5,960 nt of DNA from JBHHZJ01 sp046758005 (lineage in GTDB: Bacteria > Pseudomonadota > Alphaproteobacteria > Kiloniellales > J153). Every line of letters begins with the position of its first letter. Positions within the stretch are counted from its first letter, which is position 1. Below are positions 1-5,374 of this stretch, one piece after another. The stretch spans positions 1-5,960 of the forward strand of contig JBHHZJ010000147.1 in the NCBI GenBank assembly GCA_046758005.1. The letters run 5' to 3'. The notes under the pieces were generated by a model that was not told the DNA's origin, did no database searches, and saw nothing but the letters and a program-made list of their open reading frames with translations. The position numbers and the translations under genes were made by a program.

Positions 1-13
1 CCGGCGCGCGCCC

Positions 14-577
14 TCAGCTCATCAATTCCTCGAGGCTCTGGCGCTCCTGGTCGATCGGCGGGAACAGCGCCAGCGAAATCTGCGCGATCAGCCGAACGAA
101 GCCGGGATCGCGCGGCCCGGTCGGGCCCGCGATGCTGCCGCTGGTCGCGGTGATCACGATCTCGCGCGCGCAGAACGCCGCCGCGACCCGGTTGGGCTCG
201 GCCGGCTTGCGCGGCCGGGTCTCGGCCCCGCCGGCGCACAGCGTGTAGGCGCTCGTCCCCGGCGCCGGGTCGAGCACGACGACCACCCGGTACGGCGAGG
301 CGAAATCCTCCGGCGCCTCGGTGAAGAAGGGGAATTTCGCCCCGAAGTGGGACCGGGCCATGGTCTCGATCACGACCGCGTCGACTTCCTCCTTGGGCAC
401 GCGGAACGGGTTGCCGACGACCTCGGTCAACATGCCGCCCCTGCCGGCGATGTACTCCAGGACTCTCGGGCTGTAGGTGCCGGTGATGTCGGCCGGCTGG
501 ACCACGGGCGCCCCGGCGCAGGCCGCGAGCAGGCTTGCGCCAAGAACCGTCAATGTGATTTGAGCAGGTTTGTGCAT
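14..577 (-). CDS. Small predicted outer-membrane lipoprotein, function unknown
   Basis: Predicted 187-residue exported lipoprotein; I do not recognise a family. The start is taken at the ATG at 577. It places a lysine-containing n-region and a hydrophobic stretch directly before a clean lipobox (Leu-Ala-Ala-Cys, with the lipidated cysteine at residue 20), whereas a longer reading from 631 would add 18 poorly suited residues. A GGAG lies 11 nt upstream of this ATG. Residue +2 after the cysteine is Ala, not Asp, which favours outer-membrane sorting. The mature part of about 168 residues has a beta-strand-like segment (YRVVVVLDP) and two further cysteines (LCAGG and FCARE contexts) that could form a disulfide. 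The end is LEELMS then TGA, close to the window edge. It lies 97 bp downstream of the DUF992 gene on the same strand and may share its transcript. The gene is well supported by the signal sequence; the role is unknown. Confidence 0.75.
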   Translation of the reverse strand: MHKPAQITLTVLGASLLAACAGAPVVQPADITGTYSPRVLEYIAGRGGMLTEVVGNPFRVPKEEVDAVVIETMARSHFGAKFPFFTEAPEDFASPYRVVVVLDPAPGTSAYTLCAGGAETRPRKPAEPNRVAAAFCAREIVITATSGSIAGPTGPRDPGFVRLIAQISLALFPPIDQERQSLEELMS

Positions 578-665
578 GGTCTCGGAAGCTCCACAACAAC
601 TCCGCATGTCATAACGGATGCACCATCCCACGAGAAGGCCGGCGCCGATTCCGTGGCGTTGCGGC

Positions 666-688
666 CGGTGAAGCCTATTCCTTCACCG
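666..688 (-). other. Perfect 8-bp hairpin straddling the DUF992 stop codon
   Basis: CGGTGAAG (666-673) is the exact reverse complement of CTTCACCG (681-688), with a 7-nt loop that contains the TAG stop of the DUF992 gene. No uridine run follows on the minus strand, so this is not a canonical intrinsic terminator. It could reduce read-through into the lipoprotein gene or protect the 3' end of the DUF992 mRNA, or be chance. The stem is seen directly; function is speculative. Confidence 0.35.
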
Positions 689-1163
689 CGCTCAAGACCA
701 CGGCGCCGATGCCGCCGGCCACGTTGAGCCCCGCCTGGCCCGAAATGCTGACCGGTTGCAGGGCGATGGAATTGCCGCCCCCGAAGAGGACATTCGCGCC
801 CAGGCCCACGCCCGCGGTAACCTCCGCGCCGGCGCCCACGTAGGTGCCGGCCAGCGCACCGGGTCCCAGGTTGAGCGACGGGGCAACCACGGTCCAGAGA
901 ATGACCCCGCTCTCGGTGTAGCCGATGTCGACGCCGAACCTCTGGATCTTTCCCGTGTAGCGCTCCGTCTGACGGTCGCCGACCGGGGTGTACACGCACT
1001 TCAAATCCTTGGTGGACCCGAACACGAAGCCCCATCCGCTGGCGACGTCGCATTTCAGGAAGCCCGCGTTGACCCCCTCGGCCGCGTGCGCCGAAGGGGC
1101 GAGCGTCGCGCTCAGGACAAGCGACGCGACCGCAAGCAGTACCGGGAATCGGGGTGTGCGCAT
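675..1163 (-). CDS. DUF992 family secreted protein
   Basis: Predicted 162-residue exported protein of the DUF992 family, whose biochemical role is unknown. The start at 1163 has an excellent ribosome binding site (AAGGAGG, about 6 nt upstream) and begins a classical Sec signal peptide (MRTPRFP, hydrophobic core, cleavage after Ala-His-Ala at residue 27). The upstream in-frame extension to 1358 lacks these properties. The mature protein shows the family landmarks in order: GFLKCDV (Cys38), GWGFVFGSTKDLKCVY (Cys56), ERYTGKIQRFGVDIGYTE, WTVVAP, GALAGTYVGAGAEVTAGVGLGANVLFGG (written here only as a landmark), then IALQPVSISGQAGLNVAGGI. The two cysteines probably pair in the periplasm. The Gly/Ala/Val-rich second half is typical of the family, and the length is normal. 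Endonuclease V lies 220 bp upstream and the lipoprotein gene 97 bp downstream. An 8-bp hairpin straddles the stop codon. Family assignment is from recognised conserved motifs; function is not inferred. Confidence 0.9.
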   Translation of the reverse strand: MRTPRFPVLLAVASLVLSATLAPSAHAAEGVNAGFLKCDVASGWGFVFGSTKDLKCVYTPVGDRQTERYTGKIQRFGVDIGYTESGVILWTVVAPSLNLGPGALAGTYVGAGAEVTAGVGLGANVLFGGGNSIALQPVSISGQAGLNVAGGIGAVVLSAVKE

Positions 1164-1383
1164 GGAACCCTCCTTGCCGTCAGCCGTCCGAACGATGGCA
1201 TTTCGCCATTCCCCGCCTCGTTCGGCCCGTTCAGGGCATCGGCTCCTTCGCCCCCACCATATGACCGGTTTGAATCCGATGAAGATGATATGGGATCGGA
1301 ACGCGCCAATATCCAAAATAGATTTTCGGCGATAGATTTTCGGGGCCTGCTGGGGCATTTGCCGCCGAACGCGCCTTCGAGCG
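1164..1383 (-). promoter_or_regulatory. Upstream region of the DUF992 gene with a 12-bp direct repeat
   Basis: This 220-bp gap between endonuclease V and the DUF992 gene is more AT-rich in its middle than the flanking genes, as expected for a promoter. It holds two exact copies of ATAGATTTTCGG (1318-1329 and 1332-1343, period 14) and a short inverted repeat ATGGC-5 nt-GCCAT (1195-1209) in the likely 5' leader. On the minus strand a loose -35-like TTGGAT lies near 1308-1313, about 18 nt before a CATATC-like hexamer. The hexamers are weak matches, so the promoter position is a guess. No ORF here has a credible start. The direct repeat sits about 155-180 nt upstream of the ATG, on the far side of the guessed promoter. 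Confidence 0.35.
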
Positions 1384-2040
1384 TCACGGGCGGGAGAGCC
1401 GATCGGCCTGGCGGATGGGCTCCGGCAGGCGGTAGCGCGGGGCGCAGCGCAGCACGAGCTCGATCGCCGTCTCGAGGCAGATCCGGTGCCCGACCGAGAC
1501 GAACACCGGCCGCGTCTCGGCCCGCGTCCTCACGGCCGCCCCGATCACCTCCCCGTCGTCGAGCAGCGGCGCCCACCGCCCGCGTTCGCCTCCGGGCTCG
1601 TCGCAGTGGCCGACCAGGCGCGACTTGGTGACCCCGATGGTCGGGACATCCGCGAGCACGCCGATGTGGCAGGCGATGCCGAAGCGGCGCGGATGGGCCA
1701 GGCCCTGGCCGTCCACCAGCAGCAGGTCGGGCGCTTCGGGCAACCGCCGCAGGGCGTCGAGGATGGCCGGCGCCTCCCGAAGGGACAGCAGCCCCGGCAC
1801 GTAGGGAAAGTCCGTGGGGCGGCTTGCGCTGGTCCAGGTCTGCAGCGCAAGGCCGGGAAACGAGAGCAGCGCGGCGGCCGCGCGCGTCAGGCCGTTGCCG
1901 GGGCGGTGGCTGGCGTCGACCCCGCCGACCAGGCGCACCGGCCCGAGGCGGTCTTGCGCGACCACGCGACCGCGCAGGCGTTCCTGGAGCGCCCGGGCCT
2001 CCCGGGCCGAGCGCGGCCACGACTGGCGCAAGATCTTCAT
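1384..2040 (-). CDS. nfi: Endonuclease V (deoxyinosine 3'-endonuclease)
   Basis: Predicted 218-residue endonuclease V, which nicks DNA at the second phosphodiester bond 3' to deoxyinosine and so starts repair of deaminated adenine. All family blocks are visible. They are VGGVDASH (catalytic Asp42), YVPGLLSLREAP (Tyr80 wedge position, Glu89), LLVDGQGLAHPRRFGIACHIG (catalytic Asp110 and the HPRRFG strip), PTIGVTKSRLVG (Lys139), and FVSVGHRICLETA (His185) followed by YRLPEPIRQADRLSR. Tyr80, Glu89, Asp110 and Lys139 fall at the same numbers as in the well-studied Thermotoga maritima enzyme, so the protein is full length and its active site looks intact. The start at 2040 is preceded by GGGAG about 6 nt upstream. 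It is transcribed divergently from the isomerase gene. A single-gene unit is likely, because 220 bp separate it from the DUF992 gene. Cytoplasmic. Confidence 0.96.
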   Translation of the reverse strand: MKILRQSWPRSAREARALQERLRGRVVAQDRLGPVRLVGGVDASHRPGNGLTRAAAALLSFPGLALQTWTSASRPTDFPYVPGLLSLREAPAILDALRRLPEAPDLLLVDGQGLAHPRRFGIACHIGVLADVPTIGVTKSRLVGHCDEPGGERGRWAPLLDDGEVIGAAVRTRAETRPVFVSVGHRICLETAIELVLRCAPRYRLPEPIRQADRLSRP

Positions 2041-2163
2041 CCCCGACTCCCATGCGGTGCGGGTCGCCGAATTGGCCGCGCCAACGCGGTGCGACCGCCA
2101 CTTTCGCGCCTTGGCCTAGTGGTCTAGATTAGCGCGCCTCCTGAAGCTTCGCGGGCAATCGCC
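2041..2163. promoter_or_regulatory. Divergent promoter region between nfi and the isomerase gene
   Basis: These 123 bp separate two divergently transcribed genes and must hold the start signals of both unless they are transcribed from outside. A local AT-richer patch at 2115-2132 carries CTAG-4 nt-CTAG and a TCTAGA palindrome. For the plus strand, TAGATT at 2125-2130 could be a -10 element, with TTTCGC at 2102-2107 as a poor -35 at 17-bp spacing; transcription would then begin near 2137, about 27 nt before the isomerase ATG. For nfi, GGGAG just upstream of 2040 is the ribosome binding site, and no clear promoter hexamers are seen. Confidence 0.3.
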
Positions 2164-2760
2164 ATGGCCAAGGTCATCGACTACTACCTTTCGCTCATCT
2201 CGCCCTACGCCTATTTGGGCAGCCGTCAGCTCGAGGAGATCGCCCGGCGCCGCGGCGCCGAGGTCCGGGTCAAGCCGGTCGATTACAGCGTGATCTTCCC
2301 CAAGACCGGCGGCCTGCCGCTGGCCCAGCGCGCGCCCGAGCGCCAGGCATACCGGCTGGTCGAGCTCAAGCGCTGGCGCGCGTACCGGGGCCTGCCGCTC
2401 AACCTGCATCCCCAGTACTTCCCGGCGCCGGAGGGGCTGGCCGCGTGCCTGGTCATCGCCGCCGGCGAGACCGGCGGCGATCCACTGCGCCTGGCGCACG
2501 CGATCCTGCGCGCGGTCTGGGCGGAGGAACGCAACATCGCCGAAAGCGGTACGCTGGAGGCGATCGCGCGCGAGACCGGGCACGACGACCCCGACCTCAT
2601 GGCCAAGGCCCTCGACCCGGACACCCGCGCGCGGCACGCGCAACTGACCCAGGAGGCGCTCGAGCGCGGAGTCTTCGGCGCCCCGACCTACGTCGTCGAC
2701 GGCGAGCTGTTCTGGGGCCAGGACCGCCTCGATTTCCTCGATCGGGCGCTGGCGGCATAG
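2164..2760 (+). CDS. 2-hydroxychromene-2-carboxylate isomerase-type protein (DsbA fold, GST kappa-like)
   Basis: Predicted 198-residue cytoplasmic protein of the HCCA isomerase / glutathione S-transferase kappa branch of the DsbA-like thioredoxin fold. In naphthalene degradation (NahD) the family isomerises 2-hydroxychromene-2-carboxylate to trans-o-hydroxybenzylidenepyruvate using glutathione. The N-terminus has IDYYLSLISPYAYLG, where Ser13-Pro occupies the site of the glutathione-activating serine in place of a CxxC. An alpha-helical insert follows (about residues 50-165), including GLPLNLHPQYFP and WAEERNIAES, typical of the family. The C-terminal thioredoxin half has GVFGAPTYVVDGELFWGQDRLDFL with the cis-proline Pro174. 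Length is normal. The ATG at 2164 starts exactly at the beta-strand of the fold, but its ribosome binding site is weak. The methyltransferase gene follows by 29 bp, so the two are probably cotranscribed. No other aromatic-degradation gene is nearby, so the true substrate is unknown. Confidence 0.92.
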   Translation: MAKVIDYYLSLISPYAYLGSRQLEEIARRRGAEVRVKPVDYSVIFPKTGGLPLAQRAPERQAYRLVELKRWRAYRGLPLNLHPQYFPAPEGLAACLVIAAGETGGDPLRLAHAILRAVWAEERNIAESGTLEAIARETGHDDPDLMAKALDPDTRARHAQLTQEALERGVFGAPTYVVDGELFWGQDRLDFLDRALAA

Positions 2761-2789
2761 GGCCTGCCCGGCGGCGGGAGCATGGCGCG

Positions 2790-3638
2790 GTGAGCGTCTT
2801 CGAGGACTACGACCGGACCAGCCGCCACTATGACCGCACGCGGGTGCCGGTCGGCGCGGAGATCATCCTCGGCTGCCTGGCCCGGCACGCCAAGCCCTTG
2901 AACGAACTCGCGGTGCTCGACGCCGGCTGCGGCACGGGGGCCTACTCGCGGGCCATCGTCGACCGGGTCGGGCGCATCGACGCCATCGACTTGAGCGAGG
3001 GCATGCTCGCCCAGGCGCGGGCCAAGCTCGCGCCCCAGGCCGCGGCCGGGCGCGTCCGCTTCCACCGGGGCTCGATCGCGGACCTGCCTTTCGCCGCCGG
3101 GTCGTTCGACGCGGCGATGATCAACCAGGTCGTGCACCACCTGGGCGACACCGCCGAGGACGGGTTTTCGCGCCTGCGCCGCGTGGTCGGCGAGTTCGCC
3201 CGCGTGCTGCGTCCCGGCGGCGTCCTCGTGTTCAACCACTGCTCGCAAGAACAACTCCGCCACGCCTATTGGTATCATGATCTGATCCCGCGCGCGCAGG
3301 AGGCCATGTGCCGGCGCTTCGCGCCGCTCGAGACGCTGCGCGCCATCTTCGAGGCCGCCGGCTTCGTCAACCGGGGCGGCTTCGTGCCCGTGGACGCCGT
3401 CTGTCAGGGCGAGGCGTACTTCGAGGGGCGCGGGCCGCTCCGCAAGGCCTGGCGCGACGGCGATTCCATCTGGGCGCTGGTCGAGGAGGGGGAGCTGTCC
3501 CAGGCACTCGCCCGCGTGCGCGCGCTCGATGCGGCCGGCCGGCTCGAGGCCTTCGTCGCGGAGCACGACGCGCGCCGCCCGTCGATCGGCCAGGTCACCT
3601 TCCTGTTCGCCACGCGCGCCGAAGCCGCGGCCGCGTAG
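2790..3638 (+). CDS. Class I SAM-dependent methyltransferase (Methyltransf_11 type)
   Basis: Predicted 282-residue methyltransferase of unknown substrate. The GTG at 2790 is chosen because GGGAG (2776-2780) lies 9 nt upstream and the protein then begins MSVFEDYDRTSRHYD, a usual N-terminal cap. The ATG at 2782 is out of frame and makes only Met-Ala-Arg before a TGA that overlaps this GTG. Motif I is VLDAGCGTG (residues 43-50), followed by the acidic ribose-binding position in IDAIDLSEGML (Asp67). GSIADLPFAAGSFDAAM (about 95-110) is motif II, VVHHLG is post-II, and FARVLRPGGVLVFNH (about 136-150) is motif III. The remaining 130 residues form a variable C-terminal region ending in a beta strand (GQVTFLFATR) and an Ala-rich tail. 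It follows the isomerase gene by 29 bp, probably in one operon. A methyl acceptor cannot be named; an O- or C-methylation of a small metabolite is only a guess. Its last 235 bp are opposite the open frame of the convergent TPR-SPOR gene. Confidence 0.93.
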   Translation: MSVFEDYDRTSRHYDRTRVPVGAEIILGCLARHAKPLNELAVLDAGCGTGAYSRAIVDRVGRIDAIDLSEGMLAQARAKLAPQAAAGRVRFHRGSIADLPFAAGSFDAAMINQVVHHLGDTAEDGFSRLRRVVGEFARVLRPGGVLVFNHCSQEQLRHAYWYHDLIPRAQEAMCRRFAPLETLRAIFEAAGFVNRGGFVPVDAVCQGEAYFEGRGPLRKAWRDGDSIWALVEEGELSQALARVRALDAAGRLEAFVAEHDARRPSIGQVTFLFATRAEAAAA

Positions 3639-4918
3639 CGGCGGCAGCCGCGCTCCGCCTCCTCCAACCGCGGCCGCAACCGGTCCTTGCGCCGGCGCCG
3701 CCGCCGCGCCGTGCGGGGCCGGCGCGTGCCGCGCGCCTCGGACGGGGCGCGGCGGCGGACGCGCTGGGTCACGACGCGCTGCATCCCCTCCGCGGCGTCG
3801 GCCAGCGGCGGGGCGACGCGGCACCAGACGTTGCGCGCGGCGAAGGCGGCGCACAGCGCCCGCGCCGCGCTGCGCGAGAGGGGCCCGCCCTGGATCCGGT
3901 AGTAGACGCCACGCTCCGGGCCGAGGTCGGCGCGCACGACCGCCAGACGCAGGCCCCTGAGCAGGCCCCCGTAGAGGCGCTTCAGGCGCGCCCACTCCGC
4001 CTCGGCGTCGCGCGGGTTGCGGATCGAGGTGAGGTGGATGCGGAACCCGCCCAGCGGCGCGGGTTCCGCCGGCGCCGCCTCCTCGGCCGGCTTGGCCGCC
4101 ACGGCGGGCGCGGCCGCGGGCGGCGGGGACGGCCGGACCACACGGCACCAGACGCCCCGCCCGGCGAACGCGGCGCAGCGCGAACGCGCCCCGGATTCGC
4201 TGAGCGGTCCGGCCTTGATGCGGTACCAGACGCCGCGCGGCGCGCCGAGGTCGGCGCGCGTCACGGTCAACTCCAGCCCTTCGAGGAGCCGTCCGTAGAG
4301 ACGCTTCAGGCGCGCCCATTCCATTTGCGCATCCGCCGGGTTGCGGATCGAGGTCAAATGGATGCGGAATTCCGGAGCCGGCGGCGGCGGAGGGGCCGCG
4401 ACCTCGGGCGGCTTCGGCGGCGCCCGCGCGGCGATCCTGGCCAGCCGCTCGCGCGCGGCCTGGACGCTCGGGTGGTCGGGTCCCAGCGCCGGCTGCCAAG
4501 CGGTCAGGACGCGCTCGTACAGCTCCCGGGCCTCGGGCGTCCGGCCCGTGGCCTCGTAGATCGAGCCGAGGTTGTTGAGCGTCCGGGCGATCCCGGCCTG
4601 ATAGCGCGCCAGCGCCCGCTCCTGGATCTCGAGCGAGCGCTCGTACAGGGGCTCCGCGTCCCGGTACTGCGTCTGCGCGGCGTAGAGGTCGGCCAGGCTA
4701 TCCAACATGGGTACGATCGCCGGGCTGTCGGTCCCGTTCCGCCGCTCGCCGAGCTCCAGCGCCATGAGGAAGTAGGGCAGGGCCTGTTCGAACTTGCCCG
4801 CCTTGGACAGGGCGCGTCCCCGCTCAAGGTACGCCTCCAGATCCTCGCTCTGCGCATAGAGCATCCCGCATCCGAAGACCAACGCCGCGAGGAGCACAGG
4901 GAACAGGCGGAAACCCAT
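3404..4918 (-). CDS. Exported TPR protein with two tandem SPOR domains; C-terminus uncertain
   Basis: Open frame of 504 codons from the ATG at 4918. Residues 1-22 form a signal sequence (MGFRLFPVLLAALVFGCGMLYA); either cleavage after Ala22, or lipidation at Cys17 with a poor lipobox (VFGC), is possible. Residues about 24-165 carry three TPR-like helical hairpins (for example YLERGRALSKAGKFEQALPYF and TLNNLGSIYEATGRTPEARELYE). A Pro/Ala-rich linker follows, then SPOR 1 (184-263), a second Pro/Ala linker, and SPOR 2 (292-371). The two SPOR units start with the identical FRIHLTSIRNP and agree at 59 of 80 positions by my count. Each keeps a Cys pair (CAAFA...VWCRV). SPOR domains typically bind denuded septal peptidoglycan and TPRs bind proteins, so an envelope or division scaffold role is likely. 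After residue 371 the frame encodes a basic Arg-rich tail. From about residue 428 it is antisense to the methyltransferase gene. A one-base shift would instead stop at 3769. The start lacks a strong ribosome binding site. Confidence 0.8.
   Translation of the reverse strand: MGFRLFPVLLAALVFGCGMLYAQSEDLEAYLERGRALSKAGKFEQALPYFLMALELGERRNGTDSPAIVPMLDSLADLYAAQTQYRDAEPLYERSLEIQERALARYQAGIARTLNNLGSIYEATGRTPEARELYERVLTAWQPALGPDHPSVQAARERLARIAARAPPKPPEVAAPPPPPAPEFRIHLTSIRNPADAQMEWARLKRLYGRLLEGLELTVTRADLGAPRGVWYRIKAGPLSESGARSRCAAFAGRGVWCRVVRPSPPPAAAPAVAAKPAEEAAPAEPAPLGGFRIHLTSIRNPRDAEAEWARLKRLYGGLLRGLRLAVVRADLGPERGVYYRIQGGPLSRSAARALCAAFAARNVWCRVAPPLADAAEGMQRVVTQRVRRRAPSEARGTRRPRTARRRRRRKDRLRPRLEEAERGCRRYAAAASARVANRKVTWPIDGRRASCSATKASSRPAASSARTRASAWDSSPSSTSAQMESPSRQALRSGPRPSKYASP
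3806..4045 (-). repeat. SPOR-coding repeat unit 2 of the TPR-SPOR gene
   Basis: Encodes residues 292-371, the second of two in-gene SPOR copies; the first copy is at 4130-4369. The protein units are about 74% identical without gaps. At the DNA level there are long exact matches, for example CGGGTTGCGGATCGAGGT in both and CGCTTCAGGCGCGCCCA in both. The unit repeats with a period of 324 bp (108 codons), including the Pro/Ala-rich linker, whose sequence is not conserved. This points to an in-frame duplication, or gene conversion, within the gene. Confidence 0.9.
4130..4369 (-). repeat. SPOR-coding repeat unit 1 of the TPR-SPOR gene
   Basis: Encodes residues 184-263, the first SPOR domain after the TPR region, including RIHLTSIRNPADAQMEWAR and the YRIKAGPLS core strand. 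It pairs with the unit at 3806-4045. Sites that differ between the two (for example GVWYRI versus GVYYRI, and Glu/Arg swaps around the LLEGLEL helix) are mostly on helix surfaces, while the core strands are kept. This suggests both copies remain under selection to fold. Confidence 0.9.
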
Positions 4919-5124
4919 GAGGCGCGACCATAACCGAGCGCTCCGAGTCGCACATAACGGTCGTGCGTTGCGGGCGCGGGGCGGCACGGGCGCCGAATGG
5001 AAACCGCAACGGGGACGGGCCGGCGCGCGAAATTGCGCGCGTCCGCGGTGGCGGTCGTGTCGACCCGACCTCAAGGAGGTTTGAAAGCCCGTCTCATAAA
5101 ACCGTCCCAGACCGTCATTTTTTC

Positions 5125-5157
5125 GAGCGCGGTCCGCGCGCCCCCGCGCGGCCGCTC
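5125..5157. repeat. GC-rich imperfect hairpin
   Basis: CCGCGCG (5134-5140) pairs with CGCGCGG (5145-5151) around a CCCC loop, and an outer GAGCG (5125-5129) pairs with CGCTC (5153-5157) across an uneven bulge. The T run lies on the 5' side on the plus strand, which is the wrong order for an intrinsic terminator on either strand (on the minus strand the hairpin is followed by A residues). In such GC-rich DNA a stem like this may be chance. Confidence 0.4.
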
Positions 5158-5240
5158 CGACCGCTTTACTTCGCCCCAAAACGCTTCATAGTATGCCTCG
5201 CAAGTGTCGGAAATGACGCGACTCGGCACGGCCGACGGGG

Positions 5241-5311
5241 GGCATGAAGGCAACGGACGCGACGCCGACCAAGCGCCGCAGAATCTCGCACCGAGCTGGC
5301 GGCATGAAGGC
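5241..5311. repeat. Pair of GGCATGAAGGC direct repeats 60 bp apart
   Basis: Exact 11-bp copies lie at 5241-5251 and 5301-5311. A second related match follows each, ACCAAGCGCCG near 5268 and ACCAAGCGGCG near 5338, about 70 bp apart, so the stretch looks like an imperfect duplication of a unit of roughly 60-70 bp. On the minus strand the two copies read Ala-Phe-Met-Pro-Pro in the same frame. Whether this is a dimer of an interspersed repeat, a relic coding repeat or coincidence cannot be told here. Confidence 0.45.
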
Positions 5312-5374
5312 CGCGCCCGCAACGTGGCAGGCGCGACACCAAGCGGCGTGCGTGATCAGCCCGAGGGGACGGAA

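Larger units (their letters stand above)
4919..5374. other. Gene-free stretch between the TPR-SPOR gene and the permease remnant
   Basis: No ORF in these 456 bp has both a credible start and a recognisable product on either strand. The first part should hold the promoter of the minus-strand TPR-SPOR gene; no clear -35/-10 pair is seen. An AAGGAGGT at 5073-5080 on the plus strand has no usable start codon at a proper distance. A T6 run (5118-5123) precedes a GC-rich imperfect hairpin (5125-5157). Two copies of GGCATGAAGGC lie exactly 60 bp apart at 5241 and 5301. The stretch may be decayed sequence left by the same events that ruined the permease gene. Confidence 0.5.

Noticed and set aside
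1112..2101. Minus-strand open frame of 329 codons overlapping nfi
   Set aside because: It is out of frame with endonuclease V, whose full set of catalytic motifs lies in the neighbouring frame; the composition is Arg/Pro/Gly-rich shadow sequence.
3639..3680. Possible terminator after the methyltransferase stop
   Set aside because: Short GC-only palindromes (GCGG...CCGC) are present but no T run follows, and such stems are expected by chance at this base composition.
2688..4499. Very long minus-strand open frame (603 codons) over the methyltransferase and part of the TPR-SPOR gene
   Set aside because: It is antisense to the methyltransferase and out of frame with the SPOR coding. Its translation is low-complexity Arg/Ala/Gly/Pro without motifs, as expected in very GC-rich DNA where stop codons are rare.
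3308..4933. Long plus-strand open frame (541 codons) opposite the TPR-SPOR gene
   Set aside because: It begins inside the methyltransferase in another frame and reads as antisense of the TPR and SPOR codons. No signal, domain or ribosome binding site supports it.
5073..5080. Strong Shine-Dalgarno-like AAGGAGGT on the plus strand
   Set aside because: The only near start is a TTG directly adjacent at 5081, too close for initiation. The frame it would open is short and without features.
5071..5322. Minus-strand frame of 83 codons upstream of the TPR-SPOR gene
   Set aside because: No ribosome binding site and no recognisable domain, and it crosses the hairpin and the direct repeats. It could be a gene fragment, but nothing supports this.
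5204..5374. Longer N-terminus for the permease remnant, from the GTG at 5204
   Set aside because: The extra 57 residues are not like the permease family and overlap the direct repeats. The ATG at 5375 has a purine-rich site upstream and leads straight into the family's N-terminus.
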